From Dechloromonas denitrificans (lineage in GTDB: Bacteria; Pseudomonadota; Gammaproteobacteria; Burkholderiales; Rhodocyclaceae), in assembly GCF_001551835.1 (NCBI RefSeq), contig NZ_LODL01000019.1:631073-671056 (forward strand): a DNA stretch of 39,984 bases, written 5' to 3'. Shown here piece after piece: positions 8,187 to 16,374 of this stretch. Below the pieces are notes generated by a model that was not told the DNA's origin, searched no databases, and saw only the letters and a program-made list of their open reading frames with translations. Position 1 is the stretch's first letter; each line of letters starts with the position of its first letter. A program made the position numbers and the translations under genes.

Positions 8187-8669
8187 ATGAAAGGCGAAAA
8201 GAAAGTCATCGAAGCCCTGAACAAGGTGCTGAAGAACGAACTGACCTCGATCAACCAGTATTTCCTGCATGCCCGCATGTTCCGCAACTGGGGTCTGGAA
8301 AAGCTCAACGACTACCAGTACAAGCAGTCGATCCGCGTCATGAAGGAAGCCGACGAGGTCATCGAACGCATCCTCTTCCTCGAAGGCCTGCCCAACCTGC
8401 AGAACCTCGGCAAGCTGCTGATCGGCGAGAATGTCGTCGAATGCCTGCAGGGCGACCTCAAGTACGAGCAGACCATCCAGCGTCCGCTGCTGATCGAAGC
8501 CATCGCGCTGTGCGAGGAACTGCAGGACTACGTCAGCCGCGACCTGCTCGAAGAACTGCTCGAACACTGCGAAGAAGCCATCGACTGGCTGGAAACCCAG
8601 CACAGCCTGATCGACAACGTGACGCTGCCGAACTACCTGCAAGCCCACATGGAGCCGGGCGAAGGCTGA
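8187..8669 (+). CDS. bfr: Bacterioferritin, heme-type subunit (ferroxidase ligands lost)
   Basis: A 160-residue bacterioferritin paralogue, closer in sequence to E. coli Bfr ([20 protein letters not shown]). The heme ligand M52 is present (SIRVMKEAD). Ferroxidase residues E18 and E94 remain, but E51 is V, H54 is E, and the helix-D ligands are C128 and A131 where E and H are expected. It should therefore bind heme but not catalyse iron oxidation. Together with the preceding gene it would build a mixed 24-mer in which one subunit oxidises iron and the other carries heme, probably for electron entry through Bfd during iron release. A terminator follows. Confidence 0.93.
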   Translation: MKGEKKVIEALNKVLKNELTSINQYFLHARMFRNWGLEKLNDYQYKQSIRVMKEADEVIERILFLEGLPNLQNLGKLLIGENVVECLQGDLKYEQTIQRPLLIEAIALCEELQDYVSRDLLEELLEHCEEAIDWLETQHSLIDNVTLPNYLQAHMEPGEG

Positions 8670-8691
8670 TTCCCCTCCAGCCCTGCCCGCG

Positions 8692-8719
8692 AAAAGCCGC
8701 AGCCCGTCTGCGGCTTTTT
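8692..8719 (+). terminator. Rho-independent terminator after the bacterioferritin pair
   Basis: A perfect 11-bp stem AAAAGCCGCAG / CTGCGGCTTTT with a five-base loop CCCGT and a T run. It lies 23 bases after the second bacterioferritin gene. Confidence 0.88.
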
Positions 8720-8795
8720 GCTGCCCGCCGCCCCGGCATCCATTAGCCGGTGCTGATCGAGCCGGTGCTAAACTTGGCGTTTTCGGCCGAGCCCG

Positions 8796-8825
8796 GCGGT
8801 CGACTGCTCCAGCAAGGCAAAAACC
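8796..8825 (+). repeat. 30-bp dispersed motif, non-coding copy before the YeeE/YedE gene
   Basis: GCGGTCGAC, 11 bases, then GGCAAAAACC, ending directly before the ATG at 8826. The two outer blocks are exact; the middle is the least A-rich of the copies. It occupies the place of the ribosome binding site. Confidence 0.65.
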
Positions 8826-9935
8826 ATGGATTTCGACAGCCTGACAGACTTTCTCGGCGAAAAAACCAGCATCGCGCTGGCTGGCCTGCTGGTCGGCCTG
8901 CTCTTCGGCATCTTCGCCCAACGCTCCCGTTTTTGCATGCGCTCGGCCGTCGTTGAATTCTGGAACCGGCACGGCACCGCCAAGCTCGCCATCTGGCTGT
9001 TCGCCTTTTCAAGCGCGCTGATCTCGACCCAAACTTTCATCAGCCTCGGCTGGCTCGATGTCTCGCAGGCCCGCCAACTCTCGGCCACCGGCAGCCTCTC
9101 CGGCGCCCTGCTCGGCGGGCTGCTGTTCGGCATCGGCATGATCCTGGCCCGCGGCTGCTCGTCGCGCATGCTGGTCCTCGCCGCCAACGGCAATCTGCGC
9201 GCCCTGCTCACCGGCCTGATTTTCGCCGTCACCGCCCAGGCCTCGCTGAACGGCCTGCTTTCGCCGCTGCGCCAATGGCTGGCCGGGCTGTGGACCATCG
9301 CCGGCGGCAGCACCCGCGACCTGCTCGCCACCTTGCACCTCGGTCACAGCGGCGGCATCGTCTTTGGCCTGCTCTGGCTGGCCGCCGCCATCCATTTCGC
9401 CCGGCGCAGCCGGCTGCACCACCTGGAATGGCTGGGTGGGATCGGCGTCGGCCTGATGGTGGCGCTGGCCTGGCTGCTCACCTACCAGTTCGGCAGCCAG
9501 TCCTTCGAAATCGTCCCGGTGCAGAGCCTGAGCTTTACCGGCCCCTCGGCCGACACGCTGATGCTGGTGCTGTCGCCGCCCGGCCAGCCGTGGGATTTCG
9601 ACAGCGGCCTGGTTCCCGGCGTCGTCCTCGGCTCCTTCCTCGCCGCACTGTGGGGCCGCGAACTGAAGCTGGAAGGTTTCAAGGATGGCCACAGCATGCG
9701 CCGCTACATCGCCGGCGCCATCTGCATGGGCTTCGGCGGCATGCTGGCCGGCGGATGCGCGGTCGGCGCCGGCGTTTCCCGCGCCGCAGTCTTCGCACTG
9801 ACGGCGTGGATCTCGCTGATCGGCATGTGGCTCGGTGCCGGCCTGACCAACCACCTGCTCGACCGCCCGCCGCGGCAGAACGTCAGGGCAATGTCCGCCA
9901 GCCCCCTGAATGGACAATCGCCGGCCCAGCCCTGA
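8826..9935 (+). CDS. YeeE/YedE family (TsuA-like) sulfur-compound transporter
   Basis: A 369-residue inner-membrane protein with about nine hydrophobic segments. It has the conserved cysteine loops of the YeeE/YedE family: RSRFCMRSA (about residues 34-42), RGCSSRM (about 115) and GGCAVGAGVSR (about 315). TsuA of this family imports thiosulfate through such a cysteine relay. A role in moving thiosulfate or another sulfur compound is reasonable given the sox locus 4 kb away, but the substrate is inferred. There is no TusA/TsuB-like gene beside it. The usual Shine-Dalgarno is missing; a copy of the 30-bp motif takes its place. Confidence 0.88.
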   Translation: MDFDSLTDFLGEKTSIALAGLLVGLLFGIFAQRSRFCMRSAVVEFWNRHGTAKLAIWLFAFSSALISTQTFISLGWLDVSQARQLSATGSLSGALLGGLLFGIGMILARGCSSRMLVLAANGNLRALLTGLIFAVTAQASLNGLLSPLRQWLAGLWTIAGGSTRDLLATLHLGHSGGIVFGLLWLAAAIHFARRSRLHHLEWLGGIGVGLMVALAWLLTYQFGSQSFEIVPVQSLSFTGPSADTLMLVLSPPGQPWDFDSGLVPGVVLGSFLAALWGRELKLEGFKDGHSMRRYIAGAICMGFGGMLAGGCAVGAGVSRAAVFALTAWISLIGMWLGAGLTNHLLDRPPRQNVRAMSASPLNGQSPAQP

Positions 9936-9953
9936 AAGCGCTGTTTGGCGCGT

Positions 9954-11180
9954 CTAGAACAGGATGCCGAACAGACGCTTGAGGAGTTCCTCAAGCGGCA
10001 TCATGGTCAGCAGCAGCGGCGCGATCGGGACCAGCGCGGCGGCCGCTAGACGAACAATGGCGTCCCGGGTCACCGGCGCAATACGCATGCTGCGCACCAC
10101 CTCGTAACTGTTGCCAAGATCGGCCAGCGACTGGATATCGCCGCTGCCGATCAGCGGCTCGTCGGCCGGCGCCCCGCCGCGCAGCCATTTGCGGTCGAAT
10201 TCGCGGACATAGCGCTCGGCCAGCATGCCGAACTCACGCCCGCCGCGTCGCCGGGCCTGGGCCAATTGCGGTGAAAAGACCAGCAGCGGACCAAAAACCA
10301 GGCAAAGCAGGAAGACGACCAGAAGAAAGATCTCGGCCTTGAATTCGGGCAAGGCCGCGCCGACGAAGAAAATGCGATTGGCGAGCTGGCCGGCAACCAG
10401 GGCGCCGTGGGCGACGGCAAGCACGGCAAAGGCGTAGACGGTATTGGCCAGAAAACCGAGACCGCCGAGCCGGTCCGGGTGGGCAGGCAGCAAGTCCAGT
10501 TCGATGCGTGAGACCTGCCACAGGAAACGTGCCCAGATGAAGAGGCGGAAGTACCAGCGAATCAACAGGAACTGGAAGACCGGCAGGCTGACGTAGCCAT
10601 ACCAGATGCCGGCCAGCGACAGCTTCGACTCGCCGGCCGCGGGCAGCGAATACCAGCTCGCCGCGTCGAGGGCGATGTAGTGGCGCCAGATGACCAGCAC
10701 CCCGAGACCATAGACCAGGCTGATCAGGATGACTTCGGCGAGCACCGAATTGCGCAGCCGGAAGGCCGCCTGGATCGCCGCATCGAACTGCTCCTTGGCC
10801 GCCTCGGGAATCAGTTTGCGTTCGAGGAAGGCCTGGACGATGGGGCGCATGCGCTGGTGCACGACCAGTTCGGCAATGATCAGCAACGGCATCGCCAGCA
10901 GAAAGCGGACGTGCACCTCGATGTCCCAGAGAAACGGCATGGCGACGCTGCCGCCCCAGACATGTCCTTCCAGCGCCGCAAGCAGCAGCAGCGGCAGCCA
11001 GGCAAAGAGCGAGATGACGACAATGCGCTGGCGCACCATCATCAGCGCGTCGTCCGACAGATGCGCCCGGCGTAGTAGCTGGAAAAGCGGGCCACCGATG
11101 ACCAGGGAGAAATTCTGCGCATCCCGGAACGCACTGTCGCCGGCGCTCAGTGGCGGTCGGGTGCTTTGGTCATTGCTCAT
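9954..11180 (-). CDS. Multi-pass inner-membrane protein of unknown function
   Basis: A 408-residue protein that I do not recognise as a named family. I chose the ATG at 11180, which begins MSNDQSTRPPLSAGD, because a purine-rich AAAGGGATGG precedes it; a longer reading to 11327 would add an unlikely basic extension. About seven hydrophobic segments are visible (near residues 53-72, 87-105, 145-162, 190-212, 243-265, 285-308 and 380-400). Charged loops include an amphipathic stretch after the second helix (QRMRPIVQAFLERKLIPEAAKEQ) and a conserved-looking LLPAHPDRLGGLGFL. It is convergent with the YeeE/YedE gene and divergent from the lytic transglycosylase. No cofactor or catalytic motif is evident. 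Confidence 0.8.
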   Translation of the reverse strand: MSNDQSTRPPLSAGDSAFRDAQNFSLVIGGPLFQLLRRAHLSDDALMMVRQRIVVISLFAWLPLLLLAALEGHVWGGSVAMPFLWDIEVHVRFLLAMPLLIIAELVVHQRMRPIVQAFLERKLIPEAAKEQFDAAIQAAFRLRNSVLAEVILISLVYGLGVLVIWRHYIALDAASWYSLPAAGESKLSLAGIWYGYVSLPVFQFLLIRWYFRLFIWARFLWQVSRIELDLLPAHPDRLGGLGFLANTVYAFAVLAVAHGALVAGQLANRIFFVGAALPEFKAEIFLLVVFLLCLVFGPLLVFSPQLAQARRRGGREFGMLAERYVREFDRKWLRGGAPADEPLIGSGDIQSLADLGNSYEVVRSMRIAPVTRDAIVRLAAAALVPIAPLLLTMMPLEELLKRLFGILF

Positions 11181-11317
11181 GATCGTCCATCCCTTTCTTT
11201 CTGGCGACGCACTGCTGGCAAGCCATCCGCCCGGCCAGTTGCCTATTCCGAGGGGATAAGACAAGCATAGCCTGATGTCCGCCCCCTTCCAAGGCAGGCT
11301 GCACCTCCTTTTGCGTA

Positions 11318-11345
11318 TTGACCGCATGAGCGGCTTGACTACACT
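11318..11345 (+). promoter_or_regulatory. Sigma-70-like promoter for the MltF-like gene
   Basis: TTGACC at 11318-11323 and TACACT at 11340-11345 with 16 bases between. This is about 80 bases upstream of the chosen start and on the right strand. It is a sequence match only. Confidence 0.45.
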
Positions 11346-11428
11346 GAAACCATTGAGGAGGCGGGGATTAGGGCTTAGCCAAGGAGACCTCGCGGCTCTT
11401 CATCAAAAAAGCCGAAGGAGTGCTGATC

Positions 11429-12982
11429 ATGTTGAAGAGTGACTGCCGGCCAGCGCGCCGCCCCACTGATTCTCCTTCGGCCTGCTGGCGGCCCATCCTC
11501 GCCCTGCTGGCCTTGGCCGGCTCATTGCTGGCCGGCCCGGCCCAGGGCGCGGCCGACGCCAAGCCGGCCGCCGAGAAGGCGCCACGCCAGCAACTCAGTA
11601 TCACGACGGAAGAGTTGCTGCGGCCGCAGACCGACGATCTGGACGGAATGCTCAAGCGCCGGGTGATTCGGGTACTGACCGTCTATAGCAAGACCTTCTA
11701 TTTTGTAGACAAGGGCGTGCAGCGCGGGGCGACCTACGATTTCGCCCGCCTGTTCGAAGCCGATCTGAACAAAAAACTGGCCAAGGACAAACAACTCAAG
11801 CAAAAGCATCTCAAGCTGCGTGTGGTGCTCATTCCGGTCGCCAGAAGCGAGTTGCTCCGCGCACTGGCAGCCGGCAAAGGCGACATCGCAGCAGCCAACC
11901 TGACGATTACCGAGGAGCGCCAGAAACTGGTCGATTTCTCCACTCCGGTCTATCAAAACGTCAGCGAATTGGTGTTATCGGGTCCGGCTTCGCCGGCGTT
12001 GACCAGCGTGAACGACCTGGCCGGAAAGACGGTCTTCGTCCGCAAGTCCTCCAGTTATTTCAGCAGCCTGCAAGCCCTCAACCAACGCTTCGCCAACGAG
12101 AAAAAGCCGCCGGTGATCCTCAAGGAAGCACCGGAAACGCTGGAAGACGAAGACCTGATCGAGATGCTGAATGCCGGGCTGATTCCGCTCATCGTCGTGG
12201 ACCGGCACAAGGCCCTGTTCTGGCAACAGGTCTTTCCCGGCATCAAAGTCCATGAGGATATCGCGCTGCGCACCGGCGGCAGTATTGCCTGGGCGATCCG
12301 CAAGAACAGTCCGCAACTGAAAGCCGCCGTGGACGACTTCATCATCCGCAACGCGGCGGGCACGGCAGCCGGCAACACGATTCTGACGCGCTATCTGAAA
12401 TCGGCCAAATACGTGAAGAATGCCGCCGCCGAAACCGAACGCCAGAAGTTTCTTGATCTGGTCGGCTATTTCCGAAAATATTCCGACCAATACGAGGTCG
12501 ACTGGCTGTTGATGGCGGCCCAGGGCTATCAGGAATCGCAACTCAACCAGGCTGCCCGCAGCCGCGTCGGGGCGATCGGCGTCATGCAGGTCATGCCGGC
12601 CACCGGCAAGGATCTTGGCGTCGGCAACATCGTCGAAACCGAGGCCAACATCCATGCCGGCATCAAGTACATGCGCTGGATGATCGACCAGTACTACGGC
12701 AATGAACCGATGAGCCAACTGGATAAGGCGCTCTTTGCCTTTGCCTCCTACAATGCCGGGGCCGGGCGCATTGCGCAGTTACGCAAGGAAGCCGCCAAGC
12801 GCGGCCTCGACCCCAATATCTGGTTCCATAACGTCGAATATGTCGCAGCCGAGAAGATCGGCGCCGAGACCGTGACTTACGTCAGCAACATCTACAAGTA
12901 CTACATCGCCTACCACCTGGTAATGGAAGCCAGGGCTGAGAAAGAGCAGGCCATGGAAAAAATGAAGGGGACGAGTAAATAA
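11429..12982 (+). CDS. mltF: MltF-like membrane-bound lytic transglycosylase (solute-binding domain plus SLT domain)
   Basis: A 517-residue protein. The ATG at 11429 is preferred over the GTG at 11420 because AAGGAG (11415-11420) then has an eight-base spacing. After a signal peptide (hydrophobic PILALLALAGSLLAG) comes a family 3 periplasmic-binding domain (about 75-330) with the usual ITEERQKLVDFSTPVYQNV segment. The lytic transglycosylase domain (about 345-500) has the catalytic glutamate in QGYQESQL, the motif GAIGVMQVMPAT, and FASYNAGAGRI. MltF-type enzymes cleave the glycan strands of peptidoglycan, with the binding-like domain acting as a regulator. A stand-alone paralogue of the binding domain lies just downstream. 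Confidence 0.93.
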   Translation: MLKSDCRPARRPTDSPSACWRPILALLALAGSLLAGPAQGAADAKPAAEKAPRQQLSITTEELLRPQTDDLDGMLKRRVIRVLTVYSKTFYFVDKGVQRGATYDFARLFEADLNKKLAKDKQLKQKHLKLRVVLIPVARSELLRALAAGKGDIAAANLTITEERQKLVDFSTPVYQNVSELVLSGPASPALTSVNDLAGKTVFVRKSSSYFSSLQALNQRFANEKKPPVILKEAPETLEDEDLIEMLNAGLIPLIVVDRHKALFWQQVFPGIKVHEDIALRTGGSIAWAIRKNSPQLKAAVDDFIIRNAAGTAAGNTILTRYLKSAKYVKNAAAETERQKFLDLVGYFRKYSDQYEVDWLLMAAQGYQESQLNQAARSRVGAIGVMQVMPATGKDLGVGNIVETEANIHAGIKYMRWMIDQYYGNEPMSQLDKALFAFASYNAGAGRIAQLRKEAAKRGLDPNIWFHNVEYVAAEKIGAETVTYVSNIYKYYIAYHLVMEARAEKEQAMEKMKGTSK

Positions 12983-13041
12983 GGATTCCTTAAACTACCC
13001 CCTGTGCCGAAACCGCCCGCAAGCCGAAGCAAACCAAGTTC

Positions 13042-13812
13042 ATGAGCGCCCTCACCTGCCTGCAATCGACTGCCAGACTCGCCGGCCAGTTCGCGCTGGC
13101 GGCGCTGCTGGTCGTCGGCAGTGTCTGCCAGGCCGACGACAGGAGCTACCGGGTGGCCGTCATCGGGTATTCGCCACCGCTGTCCTATACCGACGAAAGC
13201 GGCAAGCTGACCGGCTTCAACATCGAGGTGGCGCACGAACTGTGTGCCACGCTGCAGATTCGCTGCCAGTTGCAGCCGATGCCCATCGAAAACATCGTCG
13301 ACTCGGTCGCCGCCGACGACAGCGCCTTTGCCGTGGTCGGCTTCATTCCGACGCCCGAGCGGCAACAGCGGGTGCTGTTCTCGAAGACTTATTTCCACTC
13401 GCGCAGCGTCTGGCTGGCCAGGCCGGGTTTGGCGCTTGGCAAGTCGCCGAAGCCGGTGGCCGTCATCAAAGGTTCGGCGCAGGCCCGCCACGCCGAGGCA
13501 ATGGGCTGGAAAAGCATCCCGGTCGTCACGCAAAACGAAATCCCGGCCCTGCTCTCCACCGGCAAGGCCGATGCCACCCTGCTGCCGATGCTCGGCGCCC
13601 TGGCGCTGCTCCGGGACAAAAGCCTGCAGCCCCTGCTGCTTGAATCGACCATCCTGACTGATCCGACAATGAGCGGCTCACTGCACATGCTGGTCAGCCC
13701 GAAAGAGGCGCCGCTGGTCGAGCGGCTCAACGCCGCCATCGACCAGATCAAGCGCGACGGGCGTTTCGACCGCCTCAACTCGCAATTCATGCCGTGGTTC
13801 AAGATTCAGTGA
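13042..13812 (+). CDS. Family 3 periplasmic solute-binding protein
   Basis: A 256-residue exported protein: a signal peptide ending near VCQA|DDRSY, then a single bacterial extracellular solute-binding domain of family 3. Characteristic parts are YRVAVIGYSPPLSYTDE, KLTGFNIEVAHELC, and FIPTPERQQRVLFSKTYF (about 100-117). There is no permease or ATPase gene next to it, so it may be an orphan receptor or part of a distant ABC system. It is 59 bases downstream of the MltF-like gene, which carries the same domain, and may be cotranscribed. The ligand cannot be read from the sequence; amino acids are the common ligands in the family. Confidence 0.85.
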   Translation: MSALTCLQSTARLAGQFALAALLVVGSVCQADDRSYRVAVIGYSPPLSYTDESGKLTGFNIEVAHELCATLQIRCQLQPMPIENIVDSVAADDSAFAVVGFIPTPERQQRVLFSKTYFHSRSVWLARPGLALGKSPKPVAVIKGSAQARHAEAMGWKSIPVVTQNEIPALLSTGKADATLLPMLGALALLRDKSLQPLLLESTILTDPTMSGSLHMLVSPKEAPLVERLNAAIDQIKRDGRFDRLNSQFMPWFKIQ

Positions 13813-13827
13813 CTGATTTTTGAATTT

Positions 13828-13895
13828 GTCGTTCCCGCGAAGGCGGGAACCCAGTCAACGCGCAGCTCCTGGATTCCCGCTTTCGCGGGAATGAC
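13828..13895. repeat. Double-palindrome dispersed repeat, copy A
   Basis: Two inverted arms, 13828-13854 (GTCGTTCCCGC..GCGGGAACCCAG type) and 13869-13895 (CTGGATTCCCGC..GCGGGAATGAC type). Each arm is itself a hairpin. It lies between the convergent solute-binding protein and rhodanese genes, where it could also act as a transcription or mRNA 3'-end signal. Confidence 0.85.
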
Positions 13896-13918
13896 GCTTA
13901 ACTGAACGGTATTGCCTT

Positions 13919-14542
13919 TCAGCGCGGGAAATACATCCGGCTCTTGTCCAGTTTGTAAGTCCACGGCAAATTGGCGTTTTTCCAGCCGTTGACCGCCCGT
14001 TGCCCGTCTTTCGGGCCACCTTTGACGGTATCGCCTTCCACTCCTTCGGCGACGCTGTAAACCTTGCTGTAGCCTGCCATCTGCAGACGATCCTGGGCCT
14101 TCGAGCTGCGGTCGCCGGAGCGGCAGATCAGGATGATGGTGGCGTCCTTGCCCAGCCCCATGTCCTTCAGGCGACGCTCCAGTTCCGGCACGAAATCCTG
14201 GTTCGGCTCCAGCTTGTACATGAAGCGCTTGTCGTCCCACTCGGTCATCAATTCGGGATGCTCGACGAAAGGCACCAGGGCATCGGCATCGCTCGGCCAG
14301 CCGACATACATCGCTTCGGCCCGGGTCCGGACGTCGAAGAAGGCGACGCCTTTCAGATCTTTCTTCTTCATGTCGTAGGCCTGCTGCGGCGTCAGGTAAA
14401 GGCCGAGCTTGGACTTCTTGACCTCGGGCAACTTGTCCCAGTCCGTGCTGCCCGGCGCCCAATCGGCGGCAAAGGCCGCCGAGGACAGCGCGAGCAGGCC
14501 GACGGCCAGCCATTTTTGCAGCGAAATTCCCATTTTCATCAT
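13919..14542 (-). CDS. Exported rhodanese-domain protein linked to sox
   Basis: A 207-residue protein with a signal peptide (MGISLQKWLAVGLLALSSAAFAA) and one rhodanese domain containing the active-site loop CRSGDRS (about residues 138-144), plus upstream GVAFFDVRTRAEA. Rhodaneses carry sulfane sulfur on the loop cysteine. The start overlaps the soxB stop (ATGA), and further ATG codons follow within four residues, so this is the last gene of the sox operon. A periplasmic role in handling sulfane sulfur around SoxYZ or SoxCD is the natural inference. PQQ-dependent catabolism-associated CXXCW rhodaneses are similar in size, but the loop here is CRSGDRS, not CXXCW. Confidence 0.9.
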   Translation of the reverse strand: MMKMGISLQKWLAVGLLALSSAAFAADWAPGSTDWDKLPEVKKSKLGLYLTPQQAYDMKKKDLKGVAFFDVRTRAEAMYVGWPSDADALVPFVEHPELMTEWDDKRFMYKLEPNQDFVPELERRLKDMGLGKDATIILICRSGDRSSKAQDRLQMAGYSKVYSVAEGVEGDTVKGGPKDGQRAVNGWKNANLPWTYKLDKSRMYFPR

Positions 14543-16260
14543 GCCATCCCCGGATTGTTGGCAGCGCCCTTCAGCGTTGGCAGATTGAGATTGACCGGCT
14601 TGACCGTCTTGATGTCGCGCAGGTAGGTGGCAACGACTTCCCAGATCGGTTCACCGGCATTTTTCGCTTCTTCCGACACCGGCGCCCAGCCCGCCACCTT
14701 GTAGTTTTTGGCCGGATCGATCGGTTGACCGCGCAGCATCATGTTCTGGATGCGGCTACCCATCTTCGCGGTCGGGTCACAGGTCCATTGCAGGCCGCCG
14801 ACGCGCACCATGTCGCCGCCCTGCTGGTAGTACGGGTCGGGGTTGAACAGGTTGTCGCAGACATCTTCGAGCACGGTCTTGATCATCTCGCCACTCATGT
14901 TGGTCACCGTCGTCCACGGGTAGGTGATGGCGGTCTGGTCGAGCACGTGTTCCATCAGGATCGGCTGCCCGGGCAGCAGCGAGGTACCCCAGCGGAAGCC
15001 GGGCGAGAAGGCGATTTCCGCATCTTTCACTTTCATCAGCGCGTCGAGGATGACCTGGTCGAAGGTGCCGTTGAAGTTGCCACGGCGGTAGAGCAGGCCC
15101 TCGCTGACCGCCAGCTTTTCGTTGAGCTTGGACAGGTACGGCGCGCGTGCCTTGTCGATCAGCGTCTGCATGTCCTTGTCGGCCGGCAGCAGGTTGGCGA
15201 AGACGGGCAACAGCTTGTAGCGGAAGTCGGCGATCTTGCCGTTCTTGACGTCGAAATCGAGCACGCCGAGGTATTTGCCGTTCGAGCCGGCATTGGTGAC
15301 CAGCGTCTGGCCGCCGGCATTCTTGACGACGACCGGCGCCGGCATGCCGTCGTGGGTGTGGCCGCCAAGAATGGCGTCGATGCCTTTGACGCGCGAAGCC
15401 ATCTTGAGGTCGACGTCCATGCCGTTGTGCGACAGCACGACGACGACCTGTGCGCCGGCGGCACGGGCTTCGTCCACGGTCTTCTGCATGTTGTCTTCCT
15501 GGATGCCGAAGCTCCAGTTCGGCGTCTGCCAGCGCGGATTGGCGATCGGCGTGTAGGGGAAAGCCTGGCCGACGATGGCGACCGGCACGCCGTTCATCTT
15601 CTTCATCACGAAGGGTTTGAAGACGGCGTCGCCGAAGTCGGTGGTCTTGACGTTCTGGGCGACGATGTCGATCTGGCCGGCGAAATCCTTTTCCTCGATT
15701 TCCTTGACGCGGGCCTCGCCGTAGGTCGATTCCCAGTGCAGGGTCATGACATTGACGCCAAGCGCCTTGCAGGCATCGACCATGTCCTGGGCGTTGGACC
15801 ACAGCGCCGTGCCGGAACCTTGCCAGGTGTCGCCGCCGTCAAGCAGCAGCGCCCCCGGGCGGTTGGCCTTCATGCGCTTGACCAGCGTCGCCAGGTGGGC
15901 GAAGCCGCCGACCTTGCCGTAGGTTTCGGCCGCCTTTTCGAAATTCAGGTAGGTGTAGGCGTGCGCCTCGATGCTGTTCGGCTTGAAGCCGAAGTGCTTG
16001 AGCAGATGGTCGCCGACCAGGTGCGGCACCTTGCCGAACTGGTCGCCGAAGCCGAGATTGACGTTCGGCTCGCGGAAGTAGATGGGCAGCAACTGGGCAT
16101 GGCAGTCGGTGATGTGCAACAGACTGACATTGCCGAACTTGGGCAAGTCATACAGTTTGGCCGCGCCCTTTTCGGCCAGTGCGAAATCACTATGCAGCGT
16201 CATGCCACCTGCCGCGGCAACAGCCATGACCTGCAGGAACTCCCGGCGATTCATGCTCAT
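14539..16260 (-). CDS. soxB: Thiosulfohydrolase SoxB
   Basis: A 573-residue periplasmic enzyme with a twin-arginine signal (MNRREFLQVMAVAAAGG). It belongs to the 5'-nucleotidase-like metallophosphoesterases: ITDCHAQLLP (about 50-59), LLDGGDTWQGSG (about 140), HWESTYG in place of the usual GNHE, VVLSHNGMD and GGHTHDGMP. These residues bind the two manganese ions. SoxB hydrolyses the terminal sulfone of SoxY-bound thiosulfate as sulfate. It lies after soxX, separated by a double-palindrome repeat, and overlaps the rhodanese gene. An ATG at 16254 is an alternative start; the difference is two residues. Confidence 0.97.
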   Translation of the reverse strand: MSMNRREFLQVMAVAAAGGMTLHSDFALAEKGAAKLYDLPKFGNVSLLHITDCHAQLLPIYFREPNVNLGFGDQFGKVPHLVGDHLLKHFGFKPNSIEAHAYTYLNFEKAAETYGKVGGFAHLATLVKRMKANRPGALLLDGGDTWQGSGTALWSNAQDMVDACKALGVNVMTLHWESTYGEARVKEIEEKDFAGQIDIVAQNVKTTDFGDAVFKPFVMKKMNGVPVAIVGQAFPYTPIANPRWQTPNWSFGIQEDNMQKTVDEARAAGAQVVVVLSHNGMDVDLKMASRVKGIDAILGGHTHDGMPAPVVVKNAGGQTLVTNAGSNGKYLGVLDFDVKNGKIADFRYKLLPVFANLLPADKDMQTLIDKARAPYLSKLNEKLAVSEGLLYRRGNFNGTFDQVILDALMKVKDAEIAFSPGFRWGTSLLPGQPILMEHVLDQTAITYPWTTVTNMSGEMIKTVLEDVCDNLFNPDPYYQQGGDMVRVGGLQWTCDPTAKMGSRIQNMMLRGQPIDPAKNYKVAGWAPVSEEAKNAGEPIWEVVATYLRDIKTVKPVNLNLPTLKGAANNPGMA

Positions 16261-16291
16261 TTCAATTTCCTGGAAAAGTAGTCATTGGTCC

Positions 16292-16352
16292 GTCGTCCCC
16301 GCGGCGGCGGGGACCCAGTCGGCGGCTGGATTCCCGCCTACGCGGGAATGAC
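16292..16352. repeat. Double-palindrome dispersed repeat, copy B, inside the sox operon
   Basis: Arms at 16292-16318 (GTCGTCCCCGC..) and 16326-16352 (CTGGATTCCCGC..GGGAATGAC). It fills the soxX-soxB gap within what is otherwise one transcription unit. Confidence 0.85.
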
Positions 16353-16374
16353 GGGGATGGCCGAGGTACCTGCA

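Noticed and set aside
11181..11327. 49-residue N-terminal extension of the unknown membrane protein
   Set aside because: The basic, low-likelihood sequence crosses the divergent promoter region, and a better-supported ATG lies at 11180.
13806..14513. Alternative - strand frame that runs into repeat copy A
   Set aside because: The rhodanese frame is clearly the coding one. The repeat often keeps reading frames open by chance ([13 protein letters not shown] ends).
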